From Peribacillus huizhouensis (GTDB lineage Bacteria > Bacillota > Bacilli > Bacillales > DSM-1321), in NCBI RefSeq assembly GCF_014138605.1, contig NZ_JACJHX010000005.1, positions 1 to 64,000 of the forward strand: a stretch of 64,000 bases of DNA, given 5' to 3'. Below the pieces are notes generated by a model that saw only the letters and a program-made list of their open reading frames with translations, was not told the DNA's origin and ran no database searches. The translations under genes were made by a program, and so were the position numbers. This document shows, piece after piece, positions 43,783-52,692 of the stretch (within the stretch, counting starts at the first letter, position 1; each line of letters opens with the position of its first letter).

Positions 43783-46137
43783 TTAAGCTTCTACTTGGTC
43801 ATTAACCATTTGAACGAAATGCGCGATCTTCACAGCCATAGCCATTTCAATTGAATTAAACGTATACGTAAATAACTCAAGTCCTTCTTTTTGGTAGAGG
43901 CGTAAAGGGTCCTCTTGTTGATATTGGCGTAGTCCAATGCCTTCTTTTAGACGGGCCATGTTTTCTAAGTGTTGAATCCATTCGGTATCGATTACTTGTA
44001 ATAGCCAGATTTTCAACGTTTGGAAGAATGCTGGAGTTGTTTCGATACTTGCAAAATATGTTCCTAGGTTATACTCAATGGATTTTTCTATTTCTTTCTT
44101 ATTCTGAATAGAGTCTGAAAGAGTTATAGGATAGCCAGGTAGAAATTCATTAATTTTTGCAGTCAACTCATTAATATGCCACTCTTCAGGTGCAGTCTCC
44201 TCTGAGCAAAACTGGTCAATTACGTTCTGTATGGCATTTCGAACATGTGATTCTAGTTGACTATCAATGTTTTCGGCTTCCATGATCCGATTGCGCAATT
44301 GATAAATAATATTTCGTTGTTCGTTACTAACATCATCTAATTTTAAATTGTATTCTCGCATAGAATAGTGGGACCCTTCGACAATCCGCTGAACACGATC
44401 CACGAATTCACCGATTTTTTTAAAGGTGATGAGGCCTGTGTTATCAGATGTAAACTTTTTCTCAAGCTTTTCTAGGTCTTCTGCGGCAAATCGATTAATC
44501 ATATCATCTTCTAGTGAAATATAGAATTGTGAGGAACCAGGGTCACCTTGACGTCCAGCGCGTCCACGCAATTGGTTGTCTACTCGTCTACTTTCATGTT
44601 TTTCTGTGCCAATTACGTGCAAACCGCCAAGCTCAGCAACGCCTTCTCCAAGTAGAATGTCGGTTCCCCTCCCGGCCATATTGGTAGCGATTGTAATTTG
44701 GCCTTGTTGTCCAGCCATAGCAATCAATTCTACTTCTTGTTCCACACTTTTGGCATTAAGTAAGTTAAAAGGCAGGTTCTCTTCCTCTAAATAGGAAGCA
44801 ACTTTTTCGGATTGTAGAATAGAGGTTGTCCCGATTAAGATAGGTTGACCAGTTGCATGCACTCGTTTTACTTCTTCAGCTACTTTTCGGTATTTCTGGT
44901 CTAGTGTCTTAAAAATAACATCTTGATGATCCACACGGATTTTGTCCCGATTGGTTGGAATTTGAATCACGTCCATGCCGTACACATTTTGAAATTCTTT
45001 TTCTTCGGTTCTGGCCGTACCTGTCATTCCGGATAGCTTCGTATACATTCTGAAGTAGTTCTGAATCGTAACAGAAGCTTGTGTTTTATTTTCTTCTGTA
45101 ATTTCAAGGCCTTCTTTCGCTTCAATCGCTTGGTGCAACCCATCGCTTAACGATCGACCTTCCATGACGCGACCAGTGAAGATATCAACTAGCAAGATCT
45201 TTCCGTCTTTGATAATATAATCGACATCTTTTTCAAACATGACATGGGCACGAACGGCTTGAATGACATAATGAAAAAGCGTTTGATGCTCAAGATCATA
45301 AAGATTATCGATGCCAAATGCTTTTTCAACTTTCTCGATACCATCATCGGTTAAGCTTGTTGCTTTCGTTTCTGGATCAAATGTATAATCTTCTTCTTTC
45401 TTAAAGCGTTTCGCAAGACGAGAAGCAATATGTTGCAAATCGCTGTTAGAATGTGATTTTCCAGCGATAATTAATGGCGTTTTTGCTTCGTCTACGAGTA
45501 CGCTGTCTACTTCATCAATGATGGCATAATGAAGGGGTCTTTGACTTTTATCTGCAATACTAACAGCCATATTATCGCGTAAGTAATCAAACCCGAATTC
45601 CGTACCCACTCCGTACGTAATATCCGCAAGGTAGGCCGCTTTCTTTTCATTCGGCTGCATATTTGGTACATTTAAACCGACCGTTAATCCGAGGAATTCA
45701 TGAATTTGCCCAATTTTTTCCCGATCTCGAGTGGCTAAGTAATCATTGACAGTAATGACATGAACGCCTTTGCCTTCAAGAGCACGTAAATAGCTTGGAA
45801 GGGAAGCAACTAGTGTTTTTCCTTCTCCCGTGGCCATTTCTGCGATATTTCCTTCCGTTAAGACAAGTCCGCCGATCATTTGGACATCAAAATGCCTCAT
45901 CCCAAGTACTCGTTTTGATGCTTCTCGAACTACAGCAAAGGCATCTAATTTGATGTCATCTATCGTATGCCCGTTTGTTAAATCATCTTTAAATTGGGTC
46001 GTCATTTCTTTAAGCTGTTCATCGGAATATTGAATATATTTTGGCTCTAATGCATTAATTTCATCCACCATTTTATAATATTTAGTAAGTCTTTTTTGAT
46101 TTGTATCTCCAAAGGTGTTTTTCAGAAAGGACAACAT
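43783..46137 (-). CDS. secA2: Accessory preprotein translocase ATPase SecA2
   Basis: 784 aa, shorter than housekeeping SecA (about 840). It lacks the C-terminal linker and zinc-binding CXCX motif. Walker A is in MATGEGKTLVAS and the DEAD-like box in IIDEVDSVLVDEAKTPLI. Further signatures are VNDYLATRD, VGTEFGFDYLRDN, MTGTARTEEKEF, TNMAGRGTDI and LRGRAGRQGDPG. It powers export of a subset of proteins; with SlaP downstream, S-layer proteins are the likely clients. Start ATG 46137 with AAGGAG. Divergent from tagO; the 340-bp region between them holds both promoters and I see nothing else in it. Confidence 0.95.
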   Translation of the reverse strand: MLSFLKNTFGDTNQKRLTKYYKMVDEINALEPKYIQYSDEQLKEMTTQFKDDLTNGHTIDDIKLDAFAVVREASKRVLGMRHFDVQMIGGLVLTEGNIAEMATGEGKTLVASLPSYLRALEGKGVHVITVNDYLATRDREKIGQIHEFLGLTVGLNVPNMQPNEKKAAYLADITYGVGTEFGFDYLRDNMAVSIADKSQRPLHYAIIDEVDSVLVDEAKTPLIIAGKSHSNSDLQHIASRLAKRFKKEEDYTFDPETKATSLTDDGIEKVEKAFGIDNLYDLEHQTLFHYVIQAVRAHVMFEKDVDYIIKDGKILLVDIFTGRVMEGRSLSDGLHQAIEAKEGLEITEENKTQASVTIQNYFRMYTKLSGMTGTARTEEKEFQNVYGMDVIQIPTNRDKIRVDHQDVIFKTLDQKYRKVAEEVKRVHATGQPILIGTTSILQSEKVASYLEEENLPFNLLNAKSVEQEVELIAMAGQQGQITIATNMAGRGTDILLGEGVAELGGLHVIGTEKHESRRVDNQLRGRAGRQGDPGSSQFYISLEDDMINRFAAEDLEKLEKKFTSDNTGLITFKKIGEFVDRVQRIVEGSHYSMREYNLKLDDVSNEQRNIIYQLRNRIMEAENIDSQLESHVRNAIQNVIDQFCSEETAPEEWHINELTAKINEFLPGYPITLSDSIQNKKEIEKSIEYNLGTYFASIETTPAFFQTLKIWLLQVIDTEWIQHLENMARLKEGIGLRQYQQEDPLRLYQKEGLELFTYTFNSIEMAMAVKIAHFVQMVNDQVEA

Positions 46138-46476
46138 GTAAAACGCTCCTTAACTAGCATAAATTCTTTCTTTCAAGTTATAATATTACCAAAAATAAGA
46201 GGTATTTGCTATACATAGTAAAAGTCTGTAAAATTTAACAATTAACCGTTTGTATATATCAAGTAAAGCAAGGTAATATCATATTAGATAAAAATAGTTT
46301 GTAAGTTTATTAGAATTCTAGTATCATATTTGATGATATCAGTTTTTGTTGATTGGACTAGGAAAAAAGAGAATAGCGTCAGGTGACTATTTGCTGAACT
46401 ACCAAATAAATGAAATGTACCGATCTGCTCATTCTTTAATCTTAATTTGGATATGATATTTCTAAGGAGGTACTCC

Positions 46477-47535
46477 ATGGTTTACCTTGCCTTGTTACTA
46501 TGCTTTGTGGCATCTATTATCATTACACCGCTTGTTAAGAAATTTGCCATTAAGATTGGTGCGACTGACAAGCCTAATTATCGTAAAGTTCATCAGAAAG
46601 TTATGCCCCGTCTTGGCGGATTGGCAATTTATATTAGTTTTCTCATCGGTTGGGTTTTTCTAAGACCTACGGATGACTTATCAACAATCCCACTTCTTGT
46701 TGGGGGATTAATCATTATAATTACTGGATTTTTCGACGATTTATTCGAATTATCCGCTAAATTAAAATTTCTCGCTCAAATAGTTGCAGCAGGCATTGTC
46801 GTTATTGGCGGCGTTCAGGTAGATTATATTAACTTGCCTTTTGGTGGCGAGCTTCATTTTGGAATACTTGCTATACCTTTAACGATTATTTGGGTCGTTG
46901 GTATAACAAATGCAATTAATTTGATTGACGGCCTTGATGGACTTGCAGCTGGTGTTTCATCGATTGCATTAATTACCATCTCAGGAATGGCGATTCTAAA
47001 AGGTGATATATATGTAACGAGCGTTGCTCTCATCCTTTTAGGTAGCACACTTGGGTTTTTGTTTTACAATTTCCATCCGGCGAAAATCTTTATGGGTGAT
47101 ACAGGAGCGTTATTCTTAGGATATATGATTGCAGTTCTTTCCCTTATGGGATTCAAGAATGTCACAATGATTTCATTGATCGTACCAGTTATTATCCTCG
47201 GAGTTCCAATTTCTGATACATTTTTTGCGATTATTCGTCGAATTAAACACAAGAAGCCGTTATCAGCACCAGATAAATCACATCTGCATCACTGCTTACT
47301 TGAAGTAGGTTTTTCACATAGACAAACAGTATTACTCATTTATGCAATGGCTGCATGTTGCGGATTATCTGCTTTTATATTTTCGATGGCTACGTCTTGG
47401 GGCGCGATTTTAATAGGTCTTGTGCTCTTGCTTGCTGTTGAAGTTATTGTAGAAAAAGTAGGTTTGATCGGTAAGGAATACCAACCTTTATTGCGATTCA
47501 TCAATGCAAAAAATGATCAAATGAAAGATCGTTAA
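46477..47535 (+). CDS. tagO: Undecaprenyl-phosphate GlcNAc-1-phosphate transferase (TagO/WecA)
   Basis: 352 aa from ATG 46477, preceded by AAGGAGGT; an in-frame ATG at 46447 has no RBS. A multi-pass membrane enzyme that transfers a HexNAc-1-phosphate to undecaprenyl phosphate, the first step of wall teichoic acid or secondary wall polysaccharide synthesis. Motifs: DKPNYRKVHQKVMPRLGGLA, GFFDDLFELSAKLK, NAINLIDGLDGLAAG, MGDTGALFLGYM and the cytoplasmic HLHH stretch (KSHLHHCLLEVGFSHRQ). Its place before an LCP gene and degSU matches B. subtilis. The product would be the lipid-linked start of the polymer that SLH proteins bind. Confidence 0.95.
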   Translation: MVYLALLLCFVASIIITPLVKKFAIKIGATDKPNYRKVHQKVMPRLGGLAIYISFLIGWVFLRPTDDLSTIPLLVGGLIIIITGFFDDLFELSAKLKFLAQIVAAGIVVIGGVQVDYINLPFGGELHFGILAIPLTIIWVVGITNAINLIDGLDGLAAGVSSIALITISGMAILKGDIYVTSVALILLGSTLGFLFYNFHPAKIFMGDTGALFLGYMIAVLSLMGFKNVTMISLIVPVIILGVPISDTFFAIIRRIKHKKPLSAPDKSHLHHCLLEVGFSHRQTVLLIYAMAACCGLSAFIFSMATSWGAILIGLVLLLAVEVIVEKVGLIGKEYQPLLRFINAKNDQMKDR

Positions 47536-47541
47536 TGTAAG

Positions 47542-47570
47542 ACCTCTCTATTATGGAGAGGTTTTTTTAC
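47542..47570 (+). terminator. Terminator of tagO
   Basis: ACCTCTC (47542-47548) pairs with GAGAGGT (47556-47562), followed by TTTTTTAC. Between it and 47765 I see no gene. Confidence 0.85.
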
Positions 47571-47764
47571 TTTTTTTAGTGTTAAAAGATTTTGGATCAA
47601 TTATTGCATTTTATATTTATTCTTTGTTAATTTGGGTTAATTTATGAAATTTCCTCTCAAATATTCTAATAAACGGATAAAACAACCTAGTTAAACCGAG
47701 TCGGCTTAAATAAAACTACTTATGAGAGTATCGTTTAAAAAAACATTGTGAATAAAATCAAAAA

Positions 47765-47792
47765 ACAGCTGCACCTTATATGGTACAACTGT
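47765..47792 (-). terminator. Terminator of the LCP gene
   Basis: ACAGCTGCACC (47765-47775) pairs with GGTACAACTGT (47782-47792), with one G-U pair and one mismatch; on the minus strand a TTTTTT run follows. Confidence 0.85.
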
Positions 47793-47802
47793 AATTTATT
47801 CA

Positions 47803-48819
47803 TCATTCATCATCGTGTGAAAGGCTGCCAACGCTTTTTCTGTTCGTTAACCCTAAATGTTTTCTCAATAAATTTTGTGTTTCTGTCAGCTTATCTTTAT
47901 CAAGGTTGAAGACGTATGAGTTATTTTCTCTACCGTCTGTACCTTCGAGTTGAAGGGTATCAATTGTCAGGTCATTTTTAGCGGTAGCGTACTCAACAAA
48001 TGTTTTCATTTCATTAAAGGTCAAGTTCGTTTTCATATTTCCACCGACCGCTTCGATTATATCAGGATATTTCGTTACAGCGTGAATAGTTGTTGCCTTT
48101 TTTATCATAGCTTGAATAATTTCTTGTTGCCGTTGCCCTCGTAAAAGATCGCTATCTTGCTTACGTGTACGTGCAAGTGCTAATGCTTCTTCACCATTCA
48201 AGGTTTGCAAGCCAGGTTCAAGGTGAATTGCGTTATGTTGATCTTCAGCGTTTTTCTCATTCAATTCATAAGGAACTTCGACTTCGATTCCGTCAAGAGC
48301 ATTGACAATATCTATGAATGCATAGAAGTTCATACGCACATAATAATCGACTGGAATATCAAGAAGGTTTTCAACGGTTTCAACGGTGACCTTGGGACCG
48401 CCATATGCATGTGCATGTGTAATCTTTGTGTAACGATCTTTTTTAGGGACGTACACATAAGAATCTCGTGGAATACTTAATAATTTTATCGATTTATCTT
48501 TTTGATTGAAAGTAGCCAGTATTAAAGCATCTGAGCGTGTGGACTCTTCATACTTTCTAGAATCACTATCATCCACACCAATAAATAGAATGGATGTATT
48601 GTCTACCTCTGGATTGACCTTCGCTTCACGCTTAGATGAGAGGCCAATTGATTCAAAAGACTTATCAATGGCAGAAGCGGCTTTATTGTACAAGTACGCT
48701 CCATAGGCAGTGCCAGTGATAGTTAGTAATAAAAGCGGAACCAAGAACCATGCAACAAGTTTTTTGCGTTTCTTCTTGCGCCTTCTTTTGGTAACTCTGT
48801 ACATGCGTTGGTTTGACAT
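47803..48819 (-). CDS. tagV: LytR-CpsA-Psr (LCP) family wall polymer ligase
   Basis: 338 aa. A very basic N-terminus (KRRRKKKRKKL) and one membrane segment (about 23-44) precede the extracellular LCP domain (about 85-240). It has SILFIGVDDSD, RSDALILATFN, LLSIPRDSYVYVP, ITHAHAYGGP and LARTRKQDSDLLRGQRQQEI. The basic and acidic residues that hold polyprenyl pyrophosphate are in these motifs. LCP enzymes attach wall teichoic acid or similar polymers to peptidoglycan. Gene order tagO-LCP-yvyE-degS matches B. subtilis tagV (yvhJ), hence the symbol. RBS AAGGAG before ATG 48819. Confidence 0.9.
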   Translation of the reverse strand: MSNQRMYRVTKRRRKKKRKKLVAWFLVPLLLLTITGTAYGAYLYNKAASAIDKSFESIGLSSKREAKVNPEVDNTSILFIGVDDSDSRKYEESTRSDALILATFNQKDKSIKLLSIPRDSYVYVPKKDRYTKITHAHAYGGPKVTVETVENLLDIPVDYYVRMNFYAFIDIVNALDGIEVEVPYELNEKNAEDQHNAIHLEPGLQTLNGEEALALARTRKQDSDLLRGQRQQEIIQAMIKKATTIHAVTKYPDIIEAVGGNMKTNLTFNEMKTFVEYATAKNDLTIDTLQLEGTDGRENNSYVFNLDKDKLTETQNLLRKHLGLTNRKSVGSLSHDDE

Positions 48820-48951
48820 TTTTCTTTCTCCTTCATGGGCAGAATCCAGACTGATATATCTATGAAACTATACTCTACAACATTCTACATTTTTTTTACT
48901 GTTTCGTAAAATAAATATTATAGGTAGTAGAAAGCCGTTTTAGGAAATGGA

Positions 48952-49584
48952 TTATTTATCTCGTTCGAGGTACAGCTGTTCCCCTTCTTCCATCCGATTT
49001 TGTCCATTAGTCAATTCTGTCATCCAAGCTGTAAAGGCATCCTTTCCAGACTTTTCTACATATGTTTCAATGATTACATTTTCAAGGTAATGTATTTCTT
49101 TTACTTCATAAATAGACGATCGCAGCTCATTTTCCAGTTTGCCAAGCCAGGTGTAATCGATATGGGTAGCCATTACCTGCATGAGCTTTCTTTCGACAAT
49201 CCCAGTTGCATCAATTCCTTCTGATGTTGACTTACTGTAGGCACGAATCAAGCCGCCTGCTCCCAGCTTGATGCCGCCAAAATATCGAGTAACAACGACT
49301 GTCGTATCTTTTAGACCCTTTTTTTTCAGTACTTCAAGAATAGGGACGCCAGCTGTACCGCTTGGTTCACCATCGTCAAGTGCCTTTTGGATTTGATCAT
49401 GCTCGCCAATTAAGTAGGCAGAACAGTTATGTGTAGCATCTTTGTGTAATTTTTTGATATGTTGAATGAAGGCCTGGGCTTCTTCTTCTGTTTCTGTACG
49501 GGCAATATGAGAAATGAAGCGGGACTTATCAATGATGATTTCATGTATGCCATTGCCTTTTACAGTTAGGTAGGATTGTAGCAT
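48952..49584 (-). CDS. yvyE: YigZ/IMPACT family protein (YvyE)
   Basis: 210 aa, cytoplasmic. The N-terminal UPF0029/impact domain (about 15-125) has KSRFISHIARTETEEEAQAF, KDATHNCSAYLIG, DDGEPSGTAGVPILEVL and TRYFGGIKLGAGGLIRAYS. A second DUF1949 ferredoxin-like domain (about 140-200) follows. Exact function unknown; the family is linked to translation control. Its position next to degS is conserved in B. subtilis. The RBS is AAAGGAG before ATG 49584. It could be co-transcribed into the LCP gene 132 nt downstream. Confidence 0.93.
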   Translation of the reverse strand: MLQSYLTVKGNGIHEIIIDKSRFISHIARTETEEEAQAFIQHIKKLHKDATHNCSAYLIGEHDQIQKALDDGEPSGTAGVPILEVLKKKGLKDTTVVVTRYFGGIKLGAGGLIRAYSKSTSEGIDATGIVERKLMQVMATHIDYTWLGKLENELRSSIYEVKEIHYLENVIIETYVEKSGKDAFTAWMTELTNGQNRMEEGEQLYLERDK

Positions 49585-50257
49585 AATAACTCCTTTCTTT
49601 TTAAAAAATAGTAGTTTGATTTATAAAAAGATAATGTTTAATTTTTTTAAAAGAGTGTAAGGCTTTTCTTTATTATAAGGCTTTCGCCATATTGCTGCAA
49701 TTTTCGATGGGCACGTGTTTGTACGATAGTATTAAGTATGTAGTTATTTTTTCTTAAAAGTCATACGATAGTAAGGTGTGTAAAGAAATTTTAATATTAG
49801 GCTGTTTTCTTCATGGTATAATAAGGTCTATTGTTCTATAACATTTTTCTGTACTAGATGATGAGATTATGCTTAAAAGAATATATTGTTTGAAAAAGCA
49901 AGCTTGAAATTTCTAGAGGAAAAATTGGGACGTTTGAAGCTTAGAGCTACAAGGGATGTAATTATAATTCCTTATGTGGTCAACCTATTTTTAGGTATAA
50001 TGGATTCATTCACCGTTTGCTTATACTGGCTAGAATGGCTTAGGATAATAATATAGAGTCGGAAAGTCAAACGGCATATATAGGATATGAATGAACAATG
50101 GCTAAAGGGCGAGTTACGTGCGATTTGTGCGACAATAGACCTTGGCAATTACTACTAAGAAGCGAATACTTTTATTCAATAAAGTGAAAATCAGTCAATT
50201 GGCGTTGATGTAAGAGATAAACCAACCAAAAGGCTGGATGTAATCGGAGGAATCTAA
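49585..50257. other. Long intergenic region upstream of degS
   Basis: About 670 bp with no supported gene. An extended -10 (TGGTATAAT at 49814-49822) and another TATAAT at 49996-50001 suggest transcription starts 440 and 260 nt before degS, hence a long leader. ATACGATAGTA occurs twice (near 49724 and 49762). No riboswitch class recognised. Confidence 0.45.
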
Positions 50258-51397
50258 ATGTCCTTAAAAAAAATGGATGTAAAAGCTTTGGACATGATAG
50301 TTGAAACGATGATCACGACTGTTGGAGACAGCAAAGTTGAAATATTTGAAATTAAAGAGCAATGCCTTCGTGATTTTGAAGAGATAACGAAGGAGCTTGA
50401 AGAAGTGAAAATCCGGGTTGCCATCGTGATCGAAGAATGCGATGTGCTCGAAAAAAAGGCTAAATTATCGAGAAAACGTCTTTCGGAAGTGAGCAAGTAT
50501 TTCAATGATTTTTCTGAACAACAAGTTCGTGATGCTTATGAGGTTGCTCATAAGTTACAAGCGGATTTACAGATGAACAGTCAAATGGAGAAACAATTGC
50601 GGCTACGTAGGGATGATTTAGAAAGAAGGTTGCGTGGGCTTGAACAGACGATTGATCGAGCAGAGCATCTTGTTTCACAAATTTCGGTTGTTTTGAATTA
50701 TTTAACGAGTGATTTGAAGCAAGTGGGTGCCGTGCTTGAGGATGCGAAACGCAAACAAGACTTTGGCTTGAAAATCATTGAGGCGCAGGAAGAAGAGCGC
50801 AAGAAGCTTTCTCGTGAAATTCATGATGGACCGGCACAAATGCTGGCAAATGTCATGATGCGGTCAGACTTAATTGACCGAATTTATCGCGAACGAGGCG
50901 GTGATGAAGCGATCATAGAAATTCGGAACTTGAAGGTAATGGTCAGAAATGCACTTTATGAGGTGCGCCGAATTATTTATGATTTACGTCCAATGGCACT
51001 CGATGATCTAGGGTTAATACCTACTTTAAGAAAATACCTGCAAACGACCGAAGATTACAACCACGGTATAAACATGACATTTATAAATTTAGGTGAGGAA
51101 AAAAGACTGCCGTCTGATATGGAAGTCGCGCTATTCCGTCTCGTGCAAGAATCCATTCAAAATGCGTTGAAGCATGCAAAACCGAAAAGCATCCAAGTCA
51201 AGCTTTCGATGACGAAAGAAATGGTCATTGTCATGGTGAAGGATGATGGTATTGGCTTTGATTCTGATGTTCAAAAAGCAGGATCATTTGGATTAATGGG
51301 GATGAGGGAACGTGTCGAGCTTCTTGAAGGCGAAATGATGATAGATTCCCATCAAGGTGTTGGAACACTCGTATCAATAAAAGTCCCACTTAAATAA
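50258..51397 (+). CDS. degS: Sensor histidine kinase DegS
   Basis: 379 aa, cytoplasmic, without membrane segments, as in B. subtilis. The N-terminal sensor half (1-175) is a long coiled coil. The HisKA_3 dimerisation domain carries the phosphorylated His in EERKKLSREIHDGPAQML. The HATPase domain (about 285-378) has N and G boxes in LVQESIQNALKHAKP, VKDDGIGFD and GSFGLMGMRERVELL. It phosphorylates DegU, encoded 56 nt downstream, to balance motility, competence and exoenzyme secretion. RBS CGGAGGA before ATG 50258. Assignment is firm from domains and order. Confidence 0.97.
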   Translation: MSLKKMDVKALDMIVETMITTVGDSKVEIFEIKEQCLRDFEEITKELEEVKIRVAIVIEECDVLEKKAKLSRKRLSEVSKYFNDFSEQQVRDAYEVAHKLQADLQMNSQMEKQLRLRRDDLERRLRGLEQTIDRAEHLVSQISVVLNYLTSDLKQVGAVLEDAKRKQDFGLKIIEAQEEERKKLSREIHDGPAQMLANVMMRSDLIDRIYRERGGDEAIIEIRNLKVMVRNALYEVRRIIYDLRPMALDDLGLIPTLRKYLQTTEDYNHGINMTFINLGEEKRLPSDMEVALFRLVQESIQNALKHAKPKSIQVKLSMTKEMVIVMVKDDGIGFDSDVQKAGSFGLMGMRERVELLEGEMMIDSHQGVGTLVSIKVPLK

Positions 51398-51453
51398 ATG
51401 ATTAGATAGAAAAATAAATTTGGTAATGGTACAAAGACAAGGGGGAAGCACGA

Positions 51454-52140
51454 TTGAAAACAAGTATTATTATTATAGACGACCATCAGCTTTTTCGTGA
51501 AGGTGTAAAAAAAATTCTAGAATTTGAACCTGCATTTGATGTAGTTGCAGAAGGGGACGACGGTTGTGAGGCGATGAATTTAGTAGAAACTCACCGTCCT
51601 GATGTAGTCATCATGGATATTAATATGCCACAACTAAATGGTGTGGAGGCAACTAGATTACTCATTGAGCGTTTCCAAGATATGAAGATTATCATTCTAT
51701 CGATTCATGATGATGAGAACTATGTAACCCATGCACTTCAGACTGGGGCACAAGGTTATTTATTAAAAGAAATGGACGCAGATGCGCTAGTAGAAGCTGT
51801 AAAAGTAGTGGCAGACGGCGGATCGTACCTGCATCCGAAAGTTACCCACAATCTAGTAAAAGAGTATCGTCGAATTGCTATTGAACAAATGGAAGAAAGA
51901 GAATCTTCTTTATATATACCTGAAATCAGAAAACCGCTTCATTTATTAACGCGTCGGGAATGTGAAGTGCTTCAGCTTTTAGCAGATGGTCAAAGTAACC
52001 GTGGAATCGGTGAAACGCTGTTCATCAGTGAAAAAACTGTAAAAAACCACGTCAGCAATATTTTGCAAAAAATGAATGTCAATGACCGTACGCAAGCTGT
52101 TATTTCAGCAATTAAAAACGGTTGGGTTGAAGTAAAATAA
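51454..52140 (+). CDS. degU: Response regulator DegU
   Basis: 228 aa from a TTG start with the RBS AAGGGGGA. Receiver domain (1-120): phospho-accepting Asp in [14 protein letters not shown], acidic pair in IIIDDHQLF, Lys in [12 protein letters not shown] NarL/LuxR-type DNA-binding domain (about 160-228) has [20 protein letters not shown] and [18 protein letters not shown]. In Bacillus it controls exoprotease, competence, biofilm and flagellar genes. Here it sits next to surface, competence and flagellar genes. The TTG start may keep its level low. Confidence 0.97.
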   Translation: MKTSIIIIDDHQLFREGVKKILEFEPAFDVVAEGDDGCEAMNLVETHRPDVVIMDINMPQLNGVEATRLLIERFQDMKIIILSIHDDENYVTHALQTGAQGYLLKEMDADALVEAVKVVADGGSYLHPKVTHNLVKEYRRIAIEQMEERESSLYIPEIRKPLHLLTRRECEVLQLLADGQSNRGIGETLFISEKTVKNHVSNILQKMNVNDRTQAVISAIKNGWVEVK

Positions 52141-52186
52141 ATAAATGATTGGATGTCCACAGCTGAAATGTTGGAGGAAGCCAACG

Positions 52187-52241
52187 AAAATCGTCTAGCT
52201 TGATCGATGTTACAACGATTAAGGCTGGGCGATTTTTATTT
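52187..52241 (+). terminator. Terminator of the degSU operon
   Basis: A long stem (52187-52206 with 52216-52237, about 19 pairs, one small bulge, several G-U; starts AAAATCGTCTAGCTT) ends in TTTTTATT. Confidence 0.8.
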
Positions 52242-52445
52242 GAAGGACATGGGGCGGGTCTTCGCGATTTAATAATATAGCCAATCTACTTAACGGTTAT
52301 ACTAATATTATTGAAAAGCTGTCCAAAATCTGGCTTCGCACCGCCACCATTGTGATTAGGTGAGTGTAGCGTGTTATAAGATTGATCTTCATGTGAAAGG
52401 TGACGTAATAACCTTGTAGGAGTTTTGCATGCAATGGATTCAGAA

Positions 52446-52571
52446 GGAAACTATACGTATAATCGAGTTCCTGTGATCCAAAATTCAAGTACTACGCTCT
52501 GGAATAAAGGTCTCGCGATTCGAGATCTGGCTTTCACGCGACGTGAATGAGGTCTTGCGATCCAAATCCAA
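52446..52571. repeat. Tandem array with 21-bp unit (about 6 alternating units)
   Basis: Units of 21 nt start near 52446, 52467, 52488, 52509, 52530 and 52551. They alternate between an ACG(C/T)-type core (ATACGTAT, CTACGCTC, TCACGCGAC) and a G(C/T)GAT-type core (CTGTGATCC, CTCGCGATT, CTTGCGATCC). Degenerate, but the phase holds over six units. The rest of 52242-52692 shows no gene; a 37-codon frame from ATG 52431 lacks support. Confidence 0.5.
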
Positions 52572-52692
52572 GGGCTCCTTTCCGACTTTCTATTAAAAGT
52601 ACCGCAAGATTTATGATGCAAATAGAGGGATTTTCAGATAAAATGGTGATTATGTTTAAATGAGAATAATGAAATAAGGATGGTAGTGTTTT

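Noticed and set aside
43783-46137. Housekeeping SecA instead of SecA2
   Set aside because: The protein lacks the C-terminal zinc-binding motif and is followed by slaP, which fits SecA2.
46284-46478. Minus-strand frame of 64 codons in the secA2-tagO spacer
   Set aside because: No RBS, covers the tagO start region and does not look like a protein.
52431-52544. 37-codon frame starting MDSEGNYTYNR between degU and degV
   Set aside because: It coincides with the 21-bp phased array, and only a weak RBS-like GTAGGAG is present.
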